Below, in pieces: positions 9,536-21,677 of a DNA stretch of 64,000 bases. Location of the stretch: assembly GCF_000226095.1 (NCBI RefSeq), contig NC_016477.1:3968001-4032000 (forward strand), in the 5' to 3' direction. How positions within the stretch are numbered: position 1 is the first letter of the stretch; every line of letters begins with the position of its first letter. Made by a program: the position numbers and the translations under genes. Below the pieces are notes generated by a model. That model was given only the letters and a program-made list of their open reading frames with translations. It searched no databases and had not been told where the DNA came from. Source of the stretch: Thermothelomyces thermophilus ATCC 42464. Lineage: Eukaryota; Ascomycota; Sordariomycetes; Sordariales; Chaetomiaceae.

Positions 9536-11714
9536 AGGTTAGTATTAACCTCTTTAGTTGTTCGGCTAATAGCGGCTTTGTCGATTGTGCTCATTTCTAT
9601 AAGCCATTAAGTGCTTGTAGCTTCCTACCATTAGGTCCGTTTTACTTTCCGTCATACGTGCTATAGCTTTGTCTAAAGCTCCCGAATTCGTAATTTCTTT
9701 TCGTCCGTGTGATAGAGGTAATTGTTACTCTAGCACAAGTCCTATATATCTCGTCCCGTTCTATAGTGCCTAGGCCAGGCTTGTCTTAGAACTATCGTAA
9801 TGCTTCCTAGATCGCGGGCTTCGATCTTCTAGAGCAATTCGGCTACTCTATTTCCTACATTGTAGACCTATTCCATAGGGCGTAAGCTTCCGTCCTTATT
9901 TCCTTATCAGGTCGGCTAGTAATTGTTTTCGAATTTATCATAGAAGTAATATCGGCATTCGTATACTATACACTAGAACCAGGGCACTTGCGCATGTGCC
10001 TTATATCAAGGGTATAGTCGTGTAGCGTCGCCTAGGAGGTATTAGAATTCTTTCCCGAATCCTTCCCACTATATATAGACTGTAGGTACTCTAGTGCTAA
10101 GATAGGAGTATTTCTTCCAATAGTTTTCCCACGTACGCTCGTCTTTTTCGCAGTTCGTGTGTATAAACTAGTATTCTAGGTTCCGTACGTCGTTGCTAAG
10201 TTACTAATCGTCAAGGTACTTGGTGTAGCTATCGGGCCTATTATATATCACAGGCTAATCTCCTTTAATAGCTTCTACGATATGTTAGAGTTCCCTTATT
10301 TCGTCCTTCATCTTATCGCTCTACTAGGCAAGTCGAGTTAAGCGCCTATCCCGTTCGCGCAGTTCCGTATTAAGTCAGAAAACTTCGTTACGATACTATT
10401 CGATTTGTTCCTAGAGGAATAGAGCATTAGGTCCCGGTCTTTCGATTCCTTAGGTGTCGGTTATCTACGATCTATCCTACCTCTACGTAACTATAAAACC
10501 CTACTGCCTTAAGGCTAGGAGAATCGAAACTGGCGGTGTATATTCTCCTGCCATATCCCATTCGGCAAGACCTGTCTCTAGATCTATAGTGACTAGTTCG
10601 GAGTACGGTGCTTATTTATCTTTACTATTACTGTCGTGTCCGAGACTGTTTATATCACTGTCCTTGTCTTTGTAGCTCGTAGCCGCTACTTTAATAATAT
10701 CCTTAGTAATTTTGTTAATAGCCGTAATTTCCTTCCTAGGGGCTAGTTTCCATTCTTTCTTTAGGCTCTAGTATTCTCGCTTATAGTGCCCTTTCTTTCT
10801 ATAGTTATAGTAGGTAATACTAGACTTATCTTTGGTCGTCTTCTTCTGGTCTTACTTCTATATTACGTCTATATCTATAGCTCTTTGGTGCGTCCTATAC
10901 GAGGTACTGACGTATACTTGCTTTTTCTTATCGTTAGCCTTAACTGTGGTTCCGTTCATTTGACCTTGTTTCTGCTACTCTCGTATATAGAGTTAATCAT
11001 CGATCCTGATGGCCTATACGATGTATTTGTCTAGGGTCTTAGGCCGATCGTACTTATATAGCTCGTCTTTAACCTTTTCCTTTAAGCCGTTATAGAACAA
11101 TTATATCAATGCCTCGTCGTTAAGCTAAGACTTAAGTATGTCCTATCTAAACTATATAATATAGGAGGCTACTAACTTAGTCTGTCGGAGATTAGCAAGT
11201 CTTTCTTACATATAAATCTTCTTGTCTTTATCACTAAAAACTTTCCGAAGCTCTTCTTCGAAACGGTTATAAGATTAGAAGACTACCTATATAAACGCGT
11301 CTTAGTTATCTTTATCTTCCTTAGTAAGATAGTCGTTCTATATAGGCTCGAACCATCTAAGTGCCTTGCCCTCTAGTCTTGTAGCTATATAGAGGACTTT
11401 AGCTTTATTGTCCGGAAACTTGTCGTCATTAAGCTAGAAGTAGATCAGAGGTTTGTCAGGAATCCTACAAGATCCTCCTTAGTTCCTCCGTATTTGCTAG
11501 GTAGTTCGATCTTAATACGCTTTACTTTGGCGCCTTCGAGTGCCTCGATTTTGGCGTAGGCCTCGTTGACCAGCTTCTGCAAGTACTTTTCGCGGTTCTC
11601 GAGTTCCTTGATTCGAGCTTGAGCAGCCTTGTCTCTCTGGTCTAACTCCTGGATCTGCTGCTAGAGTTGACTAAGCTAAGCGAGCAGCTATTCGGCCGTA
11701 ATGTTAGTAGCCAT
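9493..11714 (-). pseudogene. gag of element 1
   Basis: The start ATG (11712-11714) is intact. The N-terminal region is a Q/E/K coiled coil, followed by the capsid domain. The zinc knuckle lies at 10771-10812, with all three Cys codons now TAC/TAT and the His kept. Compared with the other copies, one G is missing at about 11450, a frameshift. The stop TAA is at 9493-9495. In intact copies the length is 740 codons, long for a gypsy gag because of a C-terminal extension after the knuckle. Confidence 0.82.
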
Positions 11715-11780
11715 GTCGATGTTAAGGTCGAAGTCACCTCTGTTCTAAACTATGATAGAACAAAGGGAGTAGTAATAACG

Positions 11781-12208
11781 TGTAACGAACCTAACTTAGA
11801 TTGCTTCTAAAAGGGTTTAGACGAAGGTAGGTTAAGCAGGATAAGTATATAGGTCGTCTAAGGGATTTGGTAAAGCTAAAGGGTTTATAACAATACTTAG
11901 AGTTATCTCTTATAGTAATTAGCAATGCTTAGTATAAGTACTGTGATTGTGATTATTACTACTAGTGAACTCCTAGAGTCCACTATAACGAGTGACTATT
12001 TACATGTATATATATTCCTAGGATCATTAGCAGTCGTGGTGATCATTTATACTGGCTTACCTGGCTTATATCGTGAGCCAGTGATCCTCTATTGGGATCA
12101 TTTCTTGCCAAGCGTGATCCCGTCCTGATTGGTCTATCATTCTTTTGACTTGATTGGCCCGTTCGTGCCAGTGGCTTAGGCGGCATCTGCATGCATATTT
12201 CTATAACA
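11781..12208 (-). repeat. Element 1 5' LTR and primer site
   Basis: 428 bp. On the minus strand the LTR is followed after CG by TTATTACTACT (plus 11768-11778). This is perfectly complementary to the 11-nt LTR segment AGTAGTAATAA (plus 11953-11963), just downstream of the TATA tract: the Tf1-type self-priming arrangement. Confidence 0.9.
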
Positions 12209-12213
12209 TGGTA

Positions 12214-13680
12214 GTAGTAGTAATAACGGTGACAATGGCAATAGACGTTATAGATATAAGTCTATATATGATACTACTATAAGTATGTAGAGCCGCTTAG
12301 ACTTTAAGATTAAGAAGGACGATATTAGCTAGTTTGATCCTTCTTTCCCTAACCTACGTTCCTTAGGCATTATTAACGACGGTAAGAATCTAGTATTTAC
12401 TAACATCTACTGCTTCACTGACCGTATTAAAACCTTCTTAGAAAGCGACCCTAATAGTAGCATTAAGACGTAGATTCTATCCTTCTTCTAAACTCTTCTT
12501 AGTAGTCTAGCTATCATTTAGTAGACTAACAAGTTAAACGGCTCTATATATAGATAATTACGCAAACTAGGTCTTCGAGCCATTATAGATTAACTATAGG
12601 AACGCTTTATACCTAACGTTATAACTACTACTTGTAAGTTTAACAAAGCCTGCCTACGTTTAAAGGATATCGCAAAGGACAAGTAAATGCTTAGTTTCTT
12701 CGTTTAGAAGATACTTTATTAGGCACGCTTAATACGTATACTTAACGAATGTAACGATAACTAGTAAGGAGTTATAGTTTAAGTCTAGTTAGCTATAGAC
12801 CTCTACATCAAGTAGTATTTAGATCCTCCCTAGCGATACTCCTCTCTTGGCATATATATATAGTATATCGAGCAGTCTCGATCTATCGTTCTAGTGGCCG
12901 CTCTTAACCGCTACCTATATCTAGAAAAGAAGATATCTATAGATAGCAAGGCTAAAGACCGCCCTTACAAGCCTATATACCGTAATGCTAATCGACCGTA
13001 CTAATTTGGCTATAGATACAACAAGTCTCCTAAATACGACTAGCACTACTATGGATTTAACCGTAATCGTAGGTTTGAACGCGATTACGGATTTGACCGT
13101 AACCGCGACCAGGATCGCTATAACTAGGATTGCCACGATCAGGATCACTGCGATTAGGATCGCCGTAAGCAAGGCAATTGTGGCCAAAAGCAGGTCAGAT
13201 TTGGTAAGGATGACCGCTAGCGAAAGGAATATTATAACCGTGCCTACTTTGCTAAAGAAGCTAGCGATGGCTCCGAGCTAGATCAATCTAATGTATAGTT
13301 AGCCAAAAGCACCCCTAAATCTAAATCTAGATCTGAATCTTTAGGTAGCGATACTAGCATTACGTATATCGTTTTAGACTCGTAGCTTACTTGCTATAAG
13401 TGCTATAAGTCCTTTAACTTGTAAATCGAACTATGTGCCTACGTTAAGCAATACCGTAGAACTGGTTCTCTTCCTTCTATCTGTAACTACAAAGCTAATT
13501 TTACGGACCTGGCTTGCCGTACCTATAGTTTCTATAATACCACGCTAGAATCGCAAAACGCTCTCTTTTAGTACTTGAAATCTTGTAAAGATATAAATTC
13601 TGGTAGCGTTCGCTACCTAGCGGATCCTTCTACTTTAAACTACTAGTCAGATCTGCCTACTTTGCCGCTAGAAAATGTAT
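12214..13680 (+). pseudogene. gag of gypsy element A, 3' part
   Basis: Continues the interrupted gag after element 1. Around 12290-12480 it reads SRLDFKIKKDDIS, then DPSFPNLRSLGIINDGKN, a capsid-like stretch. At 13040-13200 comes a basic tract dominated by R, D, N and Q (FERDYGFDRNRDQDRYN), typical of a nucleic-acid-binding gag tail. A CYKCYK segment near 13390 may be a decayed zinc knuckle. Premature stops are frequent and almost all TAG/TAA. Confidence 0.6.
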
Positions 13681-16600
13681 ACTAAGCTATAGACGTACTA
13701 CCTATTACGTTGCTAGCGGACACTACGGCAAAAGCGTACTAAGTTAGGGACGTACCTCCTAGGCGTACGCCTAATCACTATGGTTTACTACTAGGATATA
13801 CTTATCTATACGTTAAGGTATACTATAAACCTATAGATCGCGAAGCCGTAGAAGTATACCTAGATCCTAGTACTAGCCACTCCCTAATCGACTATATATT
13901 CCTATAGCGATTAAACTACCAAATCGAATGATGTAAAGGCAAGGTCAAGGGCGTGGGAAACGCTATATTAAACCTTAACGAATAGGCGTCCTTTAATATC
14001 TATTTACTAGGTATAGAAAACGGTATTCCTACCCTAGCTAAGTTTACCTATATAGTATAGGTCGTTAACTCTCTGGCACTAAATCTTTTGATAGGAAACG
14101 AATTCCTAGATTCGTACGATGCGAATATCGACTACTAATGTAAGGAAGTCAAATTATAGCTATTCGACTTCCGTTTTCCTTTCTCTATATACATGTACTC
14201 TATGCCCTATATACGGAAGGTCAAAACCACTCGCGAAATCACTCTTCTGCCTAACTAACGGGCAATAGTGCCTATCGAGTATAAGCCTCTCCTAATAGGT
14301 CGTGCCTTTATATTTAACTCGGCTTATATAGCCGTTTATAACTTCGTTATAGATACGAAGACCCTAAAGGTTATACCTATTAAAAATACTATATGTGGAA
14401 CGCTACGTATCCTAAAGAGGTACCTAGTCGGAAGAATCAAAGAAATGAAAGATAGTAGCTATTTTGCCTATTCGTAGAATACCGCTTTCTATATAGCGGT
14501 AATTATAACTACCACTTTAACGATAGCTATACCTATAGTGGCGAACGACATTGACCCTACAATAGTAGTCGCTAATTAATATGACGCTATACCGGTTAAC
14601 GCTTCCTTTGATTTGAACCGCTATTCGAACACAATCCTCGAAGGCAGTTATATCCCTATAAAGCTACCTATAGCTATAGCCTTGTTTATAGCTACTAGCA
14701 ACGTAAACGTCGTTAATAACGCTAATTTAGACATACCTATTAGCGACTTCGTCTTCTAACTTATATAGCAATCTTAACCTTTTCTACTATAGGATATTTC
14801 GCTAGAAGTAATCCTAGGAGCTAACGATATAGAACACAAGCCACACGTGCCTAAAAAGCATTCTACACTAGGATTGAAGATACCCGGCTCCCTGCCTAAG
14901 ATTGTTACTAATAACGGCATCTATATCTATATAGGCGATCTAGTACTAGCGTAGAAGTTCGCTAACTTGGTTAACGAATTTCTATAACTCTGGAACGACG
15001 CTAGTCTGATCGATATACCGTAAAACGAATAGATGAAAGTGCTACTTGTAGAAGGGTAGTAATACTAGAAAGTACGCTCCTGTATATACCCGTTAAGCTA
15101 GAGGGATAGGGAAGTCCTGGACAAAACCTTTAACGTCCTTTATTAATAGGGTAAACTGCGGTTCGCAAAAGACGCTACTCCTTTTGCCTATCCTATTTTC
15201 GTGGTCTAGCGTACTATTAAGGGTATCGCTAAAGGTCACGTTATCATCGATCTATATAGTCTAAATAAGGTTACTATTCCTAATAATTACTTACTACTAC
15301 TATAGTTAGAGATTATCGCGGCTCTATATAGAAAGAAATTCATTATAGTAATCGATGCTATATCGTTTTTCTATTAATTTAGTATATATCCTCTATATCG
15401 AGACAGATTTATACTAATTAGTCTTCGCGGTCTAGAATAGCCGACTATAACGCTTATAGGTTACCGTAATTTACCTGTATATGTATAATGGTTTATAGAT
15501 TAGCTATTACGACTATATTCTTCCTATTATTATACGTTTATTAATGACATTATCATCTTCTTAGATATAGCTAAGGATTATATATAGCACTTAAGGACGA
15601 TCTTTACCCTGTTCTGGAAGAAGAATATCGCTATCTTGCCTACTAAATTATATATCGGCTACCCGAATGTAGAACTACTTGGCTTTTATATAGATAGTCT
15701 TGGCCTTACTAATACGGATTAGCGCGTTAAAGCGTTTAAGCAGTTATCCTTTCTATATACGTTAAAAGCGCTAGAACAGTACTTAGGCGTTATTAGTTTC
15801 CTTCGACACTTGATTCTATACTATATAAAGATCGCCAAGCCGCTTTAGAAATGTAAGACTAACTTGCCTACGTATAGCCGTAAGTCTAGCGAGCTGGAAG
15901 TTAGTAACCGTACCTAAAGGATAGGCTATTATAGCTATACTTCCTTCGAGCTAACCAAGCAGGAAGAAACGTCCTTTGTAGCCCTATAAGAGGCTATATG
16001 TTATAAGAACCTGATTATCCTCTACTACTTTAATCTTAATAAGTAGTTATATATTTAACTTGATAGCTATTTAGAACGCGGATTTGGCGTTATAGTCTTC
16101 TATACTTGTAATAGATATGATTAGTGCCCGGGCAACCCTATCCTAGCTAACTAAGTGCTGCTAGTGATATTCTTAAGCCGCCTATTAATGAAGGCTAAGA
16201 TATAATATAGACCCTCTGAATAGGAAGTCGCTTATCTAGTCTAGGCAATTCGTAAACTATATATAATAGTCTATTTAGCACGTATACTAGTTATCATTCT
16301 AACCGACTATACTGCTATATACGGTATGATAGAACAAACTAATCTAGATATAAGTTCTACCGACCGTGCTAACCGTCGCCTAATTAACGCGTCTATCTAC
16401 CTATCGTAATACGACCTTAAAGTCTACCATCTTCCTAGAAGACTTAACTTTATACTAGATATATTAAGTAGATTAAGCGCTTTAGGAGACCCCGAACCTT
16501 TTAAATGCCTAGATAGAGCGGCCGTACTTAATGATGTTTAGTTTACTTTTACCAAGGCACGGATAGATCCAGATCTCAAGGCAAAGTTCGTTAATAGCTA

Positions 16601-17165
16601 TAAGGCTAATGCCAAGTATACCCCTATTATAGAAGATTTGAAAAACAACCATGTAGATAGGACCGTTAACGATAAGGATATTGCTATTTTCTTACGCTAT
16701 AGGCTACCATTTGTCCTAATTAACAAGCTCCTCTACTATATTTACCTAGACGGTATATACGTGCTATACGTTCTATTAAGCCTTATATAATATATCCTAA
16801 GCCTGGCCTACGATGAGAAGTATTACTTCGGAACTAATAGGATAATATATAACTTATATAGCATTACGATCGACAGAAAAACTAGGTATATATAGGACTA
16901 CGTAAAGTACTACCCTATCTATTAAGTTAATACTACTAATTATAATCTTCCTATAGGCAACTACTAGCTAATTTACCTATCTAATATACTACTAATATAA
17001 GTAATTACTATTAACTTTATAGTAGCTTTACCGTTAGTTCCATTAGCCGGAACGCTATAACATTTAAATAGGTACGATAAGTTTAATTTAATAATAACCA
17101 TATCTTATAAGTCATCTAAACAAATGCTACTTATACCTAGCCACTTAAGGATTTTAGTCAACTTA
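13680..17165 (+). pseudogene. pol of gypsy element A (PR-RT-RH-partial IN)
   Basis: A retropepsin-like DPSTSHSLIDYIFL lies near 13860. RT is marked by GHVIIDLYSLNKVTIPNNY (about 15235-15290) and by FINDIIIF near 15540, where the first catalytic Asp of the FxDD box is Asn (AAT, 15543-15545), a G-to-A change. ALEQYLGVISFLRHLI (about 15770) is the end of the RT thumb. RNase H-like sequence follows, then the integrase zinc-binding region (HDEK-like AYDEKYYFGTN, about 16810) and VITINFIVALP (about 17000), where the core catalytic Asp is also Asn. The frame is lost at about 17165, where the LINE begins. Confidence 0.75.
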
Positions 17166-17499
17166 ATCCCTATAACCTAGCAGGAGCTTCTCTTGCATCT
17201 TTGCGAATACCCTACCAAAACACACGAAACTACCATCGCTAGAAAGCTCTCGAAAAACGCTATCTAACGGTACCACTTTCAACTGCGCGCGAGCCGTTGC
17301 GGGTGTGCAACAGGCATCACAGGCGTAGGAACCGGACCCGACCGCAATCCGACCGCACCTCGCGCGCCTGTCAAAATTTTCACTGCACAGACTACCTAGC
17401 GCCCCTGAACGCGACGTCGACTTAAGGCCTAACGCCAAGCCACTAAGTAGGGAGGCCTATGGCTTCGAACCAATCAAAGGGGGGCCTACTATAGGCCTA
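17166..17499 (+). other. LINE 5' untranslated region
   Basis: GC-rich leader between the broken integrase of gypsy A and the first ORF1-like codons. The opposite-strand frame at 17163-17438 has no similarity I recognise and I treat it as chance. The exact LINE 5' end cannot be fixed without another copy or the 3' flank. Confidence 0.45.
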
Positions 17500-18780
17500 C
17501 CCTGCCCCGGATATCAAGGAGCTAAGGGGTCTTGTCGTATAACTAGTCGACCTTGTACTAAGCCCTAAACGGGGCAAGGTATAGGACCTCGCCAATAGGC
17601 TCTTATAGGGCCTTATAACCACTATTATAGGCCTGGTTCCGAACCTATAGGAACTCGTGGCCGAAGAAGTCAAAAAGGGGCTTAAAGAAGCCCTTAAGGC
17701 CACCCCCCGCCCTACCTAGGCATAGGTGGCTATAGGGCTATAACAAGGGGTAACAGGTCCCTAAGGAGGCCTACCGTCGGCTAAGGCAGTGCCGTTACGG
17801 GCCTTGTGGGAGGTCACGATACGGAACGTAGGCCTACGGGAGGACCTTAAAGCCTGAACCCCGGCCGAGATAGTCTAAGCAGTTAACGGGGCCTCTAGCC
17901 ACTAGGGAGCCGTTGCGGCTAGGAAGCTCCCAAGCAGGGATGTAGTAGTGGTCTTCAAGGATAAGGCTACTAAGGATTGGTATTCGGCTAACAAGCGATA
18001 GGTGGCTATAGCCTTCGGAGAGGAGGCTAGGGAGGTCGGCAGGGCCTATATGGTCCTAGCTAAAGGAGTCCGGAAGGAAGAGCTATAGGGGGTTAGCGAA
18101 CAAGACTTTAAGGGGGCCGTAGGCCTACACTCGATCGAAACGGTCAAGTTCCGGCTGCTAAAGAGCCTATAGAGGAAATGGGCCACAGTACTCCTAGGCT
18201 TACGGGACCTTGAAGAGGCCCAGAAGGCCTGTAACAAGGGTGTAGTCTAGGATGCCCGGGTGCTAGACTGTAAGCCCTACTAGGATGCTCTAGAGCCAAG
18301 GCAGTGCTACAGGTGCTAGAGCTTTAGCTATACCTAGCGGTACTACTAGCGGCCGGCCCGTTATGGCCGTTGCGGCGTAAAGGCCTATAGGGAGGGGGGG
18401 AAGACTAGGGAGGCCTAGTGCCCTACCTACTCTAACTAACTCCCTTATAGGTATACGGCCTGTGGGGGCCCCTATATAGCCTGGTATAGGGGCTGCCTAA
18501 AGAAGGTCGAAGCCTAGGAGAGAGCTAGGGAGGCCTACTAGTATAGACCCTAGACCTTCTAACCACCAGAGTAACCACACTAGAAGGCAGCCTTCGAGTT
18601 TAATAACTAGCTAGAGGATGACGACTACTACTAAACTAGGGCTAAACGCCCCTGCGGGAGGCCTACCCTAGCCTAACAGGCGGCTAGGAGTGCCTTGTTC
18701 GATGCCCGACAGACCTATATCTCCTTTCTATAGCCTAGAACCCCCTCCCTCTCGTAGCTAGCCAAGGGGGTAATGGCTAT
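17500..18780 (+). pseudogene. LINE ORF1 (RNA-binding gag-like protein)
   Basis: The frame reads AAREKLPS-like sequence, then DVVVVFKDKATKDWYSANKR (about 17945-17998), EEAREVGRAYMVLAKGVRKEEL (about 18020-18088) and VGLHSIETVKFRLLKSL (about 18118-18170), typical of ORF1 in fungal Tad1 elements. Near 18300 comes a CCHC series: QCYRC at 18302-18316, followed by positions where His and Cys are now Tyr, then CGV and TACGG near 18450. ORF1 binds the element RNA. Premature TAG codons occur throughout; the start is not determinable. Confidence 0.72.
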
Positions 18781-18784
18781 AGAG

Positions 18785-18967
18785 CCTACTACTACTACCA
18801 TGCCTTTGTCCTCTGCCCTAGCTACCTTGAATATAAATTAAGATCCTTTAGTAGAACACCTAAGGTAACAAACAGGCCCTCGAGGTCCTACTAGAGGAGG
18901 CTAAATATGACCTATTAGCCATCTAGGAACCGTAGATCAACCGGTTTATAGGGTTAATATACTACCC
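18785..18967 (+). pseudogene. LINE ORF2, N-terminal start of endonuclease
   Basis: The segment reads NLNIN-DPLVEHLR near 18830 and YDLLAI-EP about 18905-18930, the opening strand and Glu-Pro motif of an apurinic-type (EEP) endonuclease, with stops from RIP. It ends at TACCC, the target duplication of element 2, and continues at 26500. Confidence 0.65.
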
Positions 18968-19388
18968 TGTCACGGAAATATGCATGTAGGACGCTGCCTA
19001 AGCTGCCTCCCCCGACAGGCCAATAGGACAGCAGGCACGAACGGACTAATCAGGAAAGGATTACGCTTAGCAAAGTGATCTATACACTATAGGATCACTA
19101 CCATAGCCGTGATCTAGACAGCAAAGGATCACTAGGTAAAGAGTAATCTCAGGATTATATATACATATAGATAGTCACTCATTATAGTAGACTCTAAGAG
19201 TTTACCAGTGGTAACAATCACAATCACAGTACTTATACTAAGCATTGCTAATTACTATAAGAGATAACTCTAGTATTGTTATAAACCCTTTGGCTTTACC
19301 GAATCCCTTAGACAACCTACCTGCTTGTCACGCTCAACCCACCTCTATCTAGACCCTTTTAGAAGAAGTCTAAGTTAGGTTCGTCATA
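18968..19388 (+). repeat. Element 2 5' LTR and primer site
   Basis: 421 bp. The U3 array of GGATCAC/GTGATC blocks is present with RIP changes. AGTGGTAACAA (19207-19217) lies downstream of the TATA tract. The primer site TTGTTACTACT follows two bases after the LTR (19391-19401) and pairs with it at 11 of 11 positions, allowing one G-U pair. Confidence 0.92.
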
Positions 19389-19454
19389 CGTTGTTACTAC
19401 TCCCTTTGTTCTATCATGGTTCAGAACGGAGGTAACTTCGACCTCGATATCGAT

Positions 19455-21677
19455 ATAGCTACTAACGTTACGGCCGAATAGCTGCTCGCTTAGCTTGGTC
19501 AACTCTAGCAGCGGATCTAGGAGTTAGACTAGAGAGACAAGGCTGCTTAAGCTCGAATTAAAGAACTCGAGAACCGTAAAAAGTACTTGCAGAAGTTAGT
19601 TAACGAGGCTTATGCCAAAATCGAGGCACTCGAGGGCGCCAAAGCGAAGCGTATCAAGATCGAACTACCTAGTAAATACAGAGGAACCAAGGAGGATCTC
19701 GTAGGATTCCTAACAAACCTCTAATCCTACTTCTAGCTTAATGACGACAAGTTTCCAGACGACAAAGCCAAAGTCTTCTATATAGCTATAAGACTAGAGG
19801 GCAAGGCACTTAGATAGTTCGAGCCTACGTAGAACGACTATCTTACTAAGGAAGACGAAGATGACTAAGACGCGTTTATATAGGCAGTCTTCCGATCTTA
19901 CGACCGTTTTGAAGAAGAGCTTTGGAAAGTTTTTGGCGACAAAGACGAGAAGATTCATATATAAGAAAGACTTGCTAATCTCCGATAGACTAAGTTAGTA
20001 GCCTCCTACGCTATATAGTTTAGATAGGATATGCTTAAGTCTTAGCTTAATGATAAGGCGTTGATATAATTGTTCTATAATGGCCTAAAGGAAAAGGTCA
20101 AGGACGAGCTATATAAGTATAATCGGCCTAAGACTCTAGATAAATATATCGCGCAGGCTATTAGGATCGATGATCGACTCTATATACGAGAGTAGTAGAA
20201 ATAAGGTCGAATGAACAGAACTACAGTTAAGGCTAACGACAAGAAAAAGCGAGCGTACGTCAGTACCTTATATAGGACGTACCTTAGAGCTATAGATATA
20301 GACGTAGCGTAGAAGCAAGACTAGAAAAAGGTAATCAAAGATAAGTCTAATGTTACCTACTATAACTATAGAAAGAAAGGGCACTATAAGTGAGAATACT
20401 AGAGCCCGAAGAAAGAATAGAAACCAGCCCCTAGAAAGAAAATTACGGCTATCGACGAAACTACTAAGGACGTCATCGAAGTAGTAGCTATAAGCTACAA
20501 AGACAAGGATAGTGATATAGATAGTCTCGGACATGACGGTAACGGTAAAGATAAACAAGCACTATACTCCAAACTGGTCACCGTAGACCTAGAGATAGGT
20601 CTTGCCAAATGGGACACGGCAGGAGAGTATACACCGCTAATTTCGATTCTCCTAGCCTTGAGGTAGTAGGGTTTCATAGTCACGTAGAGGTAGGATAGAT
20701 CGTAGACAACCGATACCTAAGGAATCGAAAGACCTAGACCTAATGCTCTATTCCTCTAGGAACGAATCGAATAGTACCGTAATGAAGTTTTCTAACTTAA
20801 CACGGAACTGCGCGAACGGGATGGACGCTTGATTTGACTTGTCTAGTAGAGCGATAAGATAAGGGACAAGATAAGGGAACTCCGATATGTCGTAAAAACC
20901 ATTAAAGGAGAATAGCCTATGACATATGATAGGCCTAATAGCTATACTAAGTACCTTGACGATTAGTAACTTAGTAACGATGTATAGAACCTAGAATACT
21001 AGTTTATACGAGCAAACCGCGGGAAAGACAAGCATATATAGGAAAGCTACTAGAAGAAACACTCTTATCTTAGCATTAGAGTACCTACGGCCTACGTATA
21101 ATAAGAAGGATTCGGGAAAGAATTCTAATACCTCCTAGGCGATGCCACGTGACTACACCCTCGACACGAGGCATATGCGCAAGTGCCCTAGTTCTAGTGT
21201 GTGGCGTACGAATGCCGATATCACTTCCGCGACAAATTCGAAAACAATCACTAGCCGACCCGATAGGAAAACGGGGACGGAGGCTTATACCCCGTAGAAT
21301 AGGTCTACGATACAGGAAACAGAGCGGCCGAATTGCTCTGGAAGATCGAAGCCCACGATCTAGGAAGTATTACGATAGTTCCAAGACGAGCCTAGCCTAG
21401 GTACTGCGGAACGGGACGAGACATATAGGACTCGTGCTAGAGCGACGATTGCCTCTATTACACGGACGAAAAGAAATTGCGAATTTAGGAGCTTTAGATG
21501 AAGCTATGGCACGTACGACAGAAAGCAGAACAGACCTAATGGTAGGAAGCCGTAAGCACTTAATAGCTTATAGAAATAAGCACGATCGACGAAGCCGCTA
21601 TTAGCTAAACAACCGAAGAGGTTAGCACTGACCTAGGAAACGGGTCAGGGCCCTTTAAGGGGCCCGGAAACTATTAA
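19455..21677 (+). pseudogene. gag of element 2
   Basis: The start codon is ATA where the family has ATG. A heptad-like N-terminus (QQRI-ELD-RDKA) precedes the capsid (IELPSKYRGTKEDLVGFLTN, about 19654-19722). The zinc knuckle at 20358-20399 has Cys codons changed to TAC/TAT and a TGA inside. A long C-terminal extension follows, with C-x4-C at 21198-21215 followed by His codons at 21222 and 21249, and a second C-x4-C at 21435-21452. The stop TAA is at 21675-21677, 12 codons after the slippery site. The 740-codon length is about twice that of many gypsy gag proteins. Confidence 0.82.

Larger units (their letters stand above)
4654..12208 (-). mobile_element. Ty3/gypsy chromodomain element 1 (complete, RIP-inactivated)
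   Basis: Full-length minus-strand element with 428-bp LTRs beginning TGT and ending ACA. Target duplication: TAGTA (4649-4653) and TGGTA (12209-12213), differing by one G-to-A change. Internal order on the minus strand: primer site, gag, pol, chromodomain, 3' module. The 3' module holds the opposite-strand Zn2Cys6-like gene and matches those of elements 3 and 5. It is inserted in gag of gypsy A. Confidence 0.93.
3229..17165 (+). mobile_element. Gypsy element A, RIP-degraded, split by element 1
   Basis: The outermost element of the island. Two plus-strand segments (about 3229-4653 and 12214-17165) read on as one Ty3/gypsy element once element 1 is removed. It has a gag-like region, retropepsin-like motif, RT, RNase H region and the N-terminal half of integrase, then stops near 17165 where a LINE begins. 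Its sequence differs from elements 1 to 7. The left edge is placed at TGTGGATC (3229), where composition changes, but no second LTR is in the window, so both ends are approximate. Confidence 0.75.

Noticed and set aside
10454-10675. Repeated 62- to 73-codon frames (also 20495, 32542, 49482, 59018)
   Set aside because: Antisense of the gag extension just after the knuckle; no conserved start context or domain.
10786-11034. Hydrophobic, membrane-like frames (also 20268-20558, 32183-32440, 49640-49930, 59311-59559)
   Set aside because: Antisense of the gag knuckle region. The apparent membrane helices arise from reading Lys/Asp/Glu-rich codons backwards.
12921-13187. 88-codon Ile/Val-rich frame that looks like membrane helices
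   Set aside because: It is the complement of the Arg/Asp/Asn-rich gag tail of gypsy A, which explains the hydrophobic run.
17163-17438. 91-codon minus-strand frame at the gypsy A/LINE junction
   Set aside because: Spans the border of two different elements, so it cannot be an ancestral gene.
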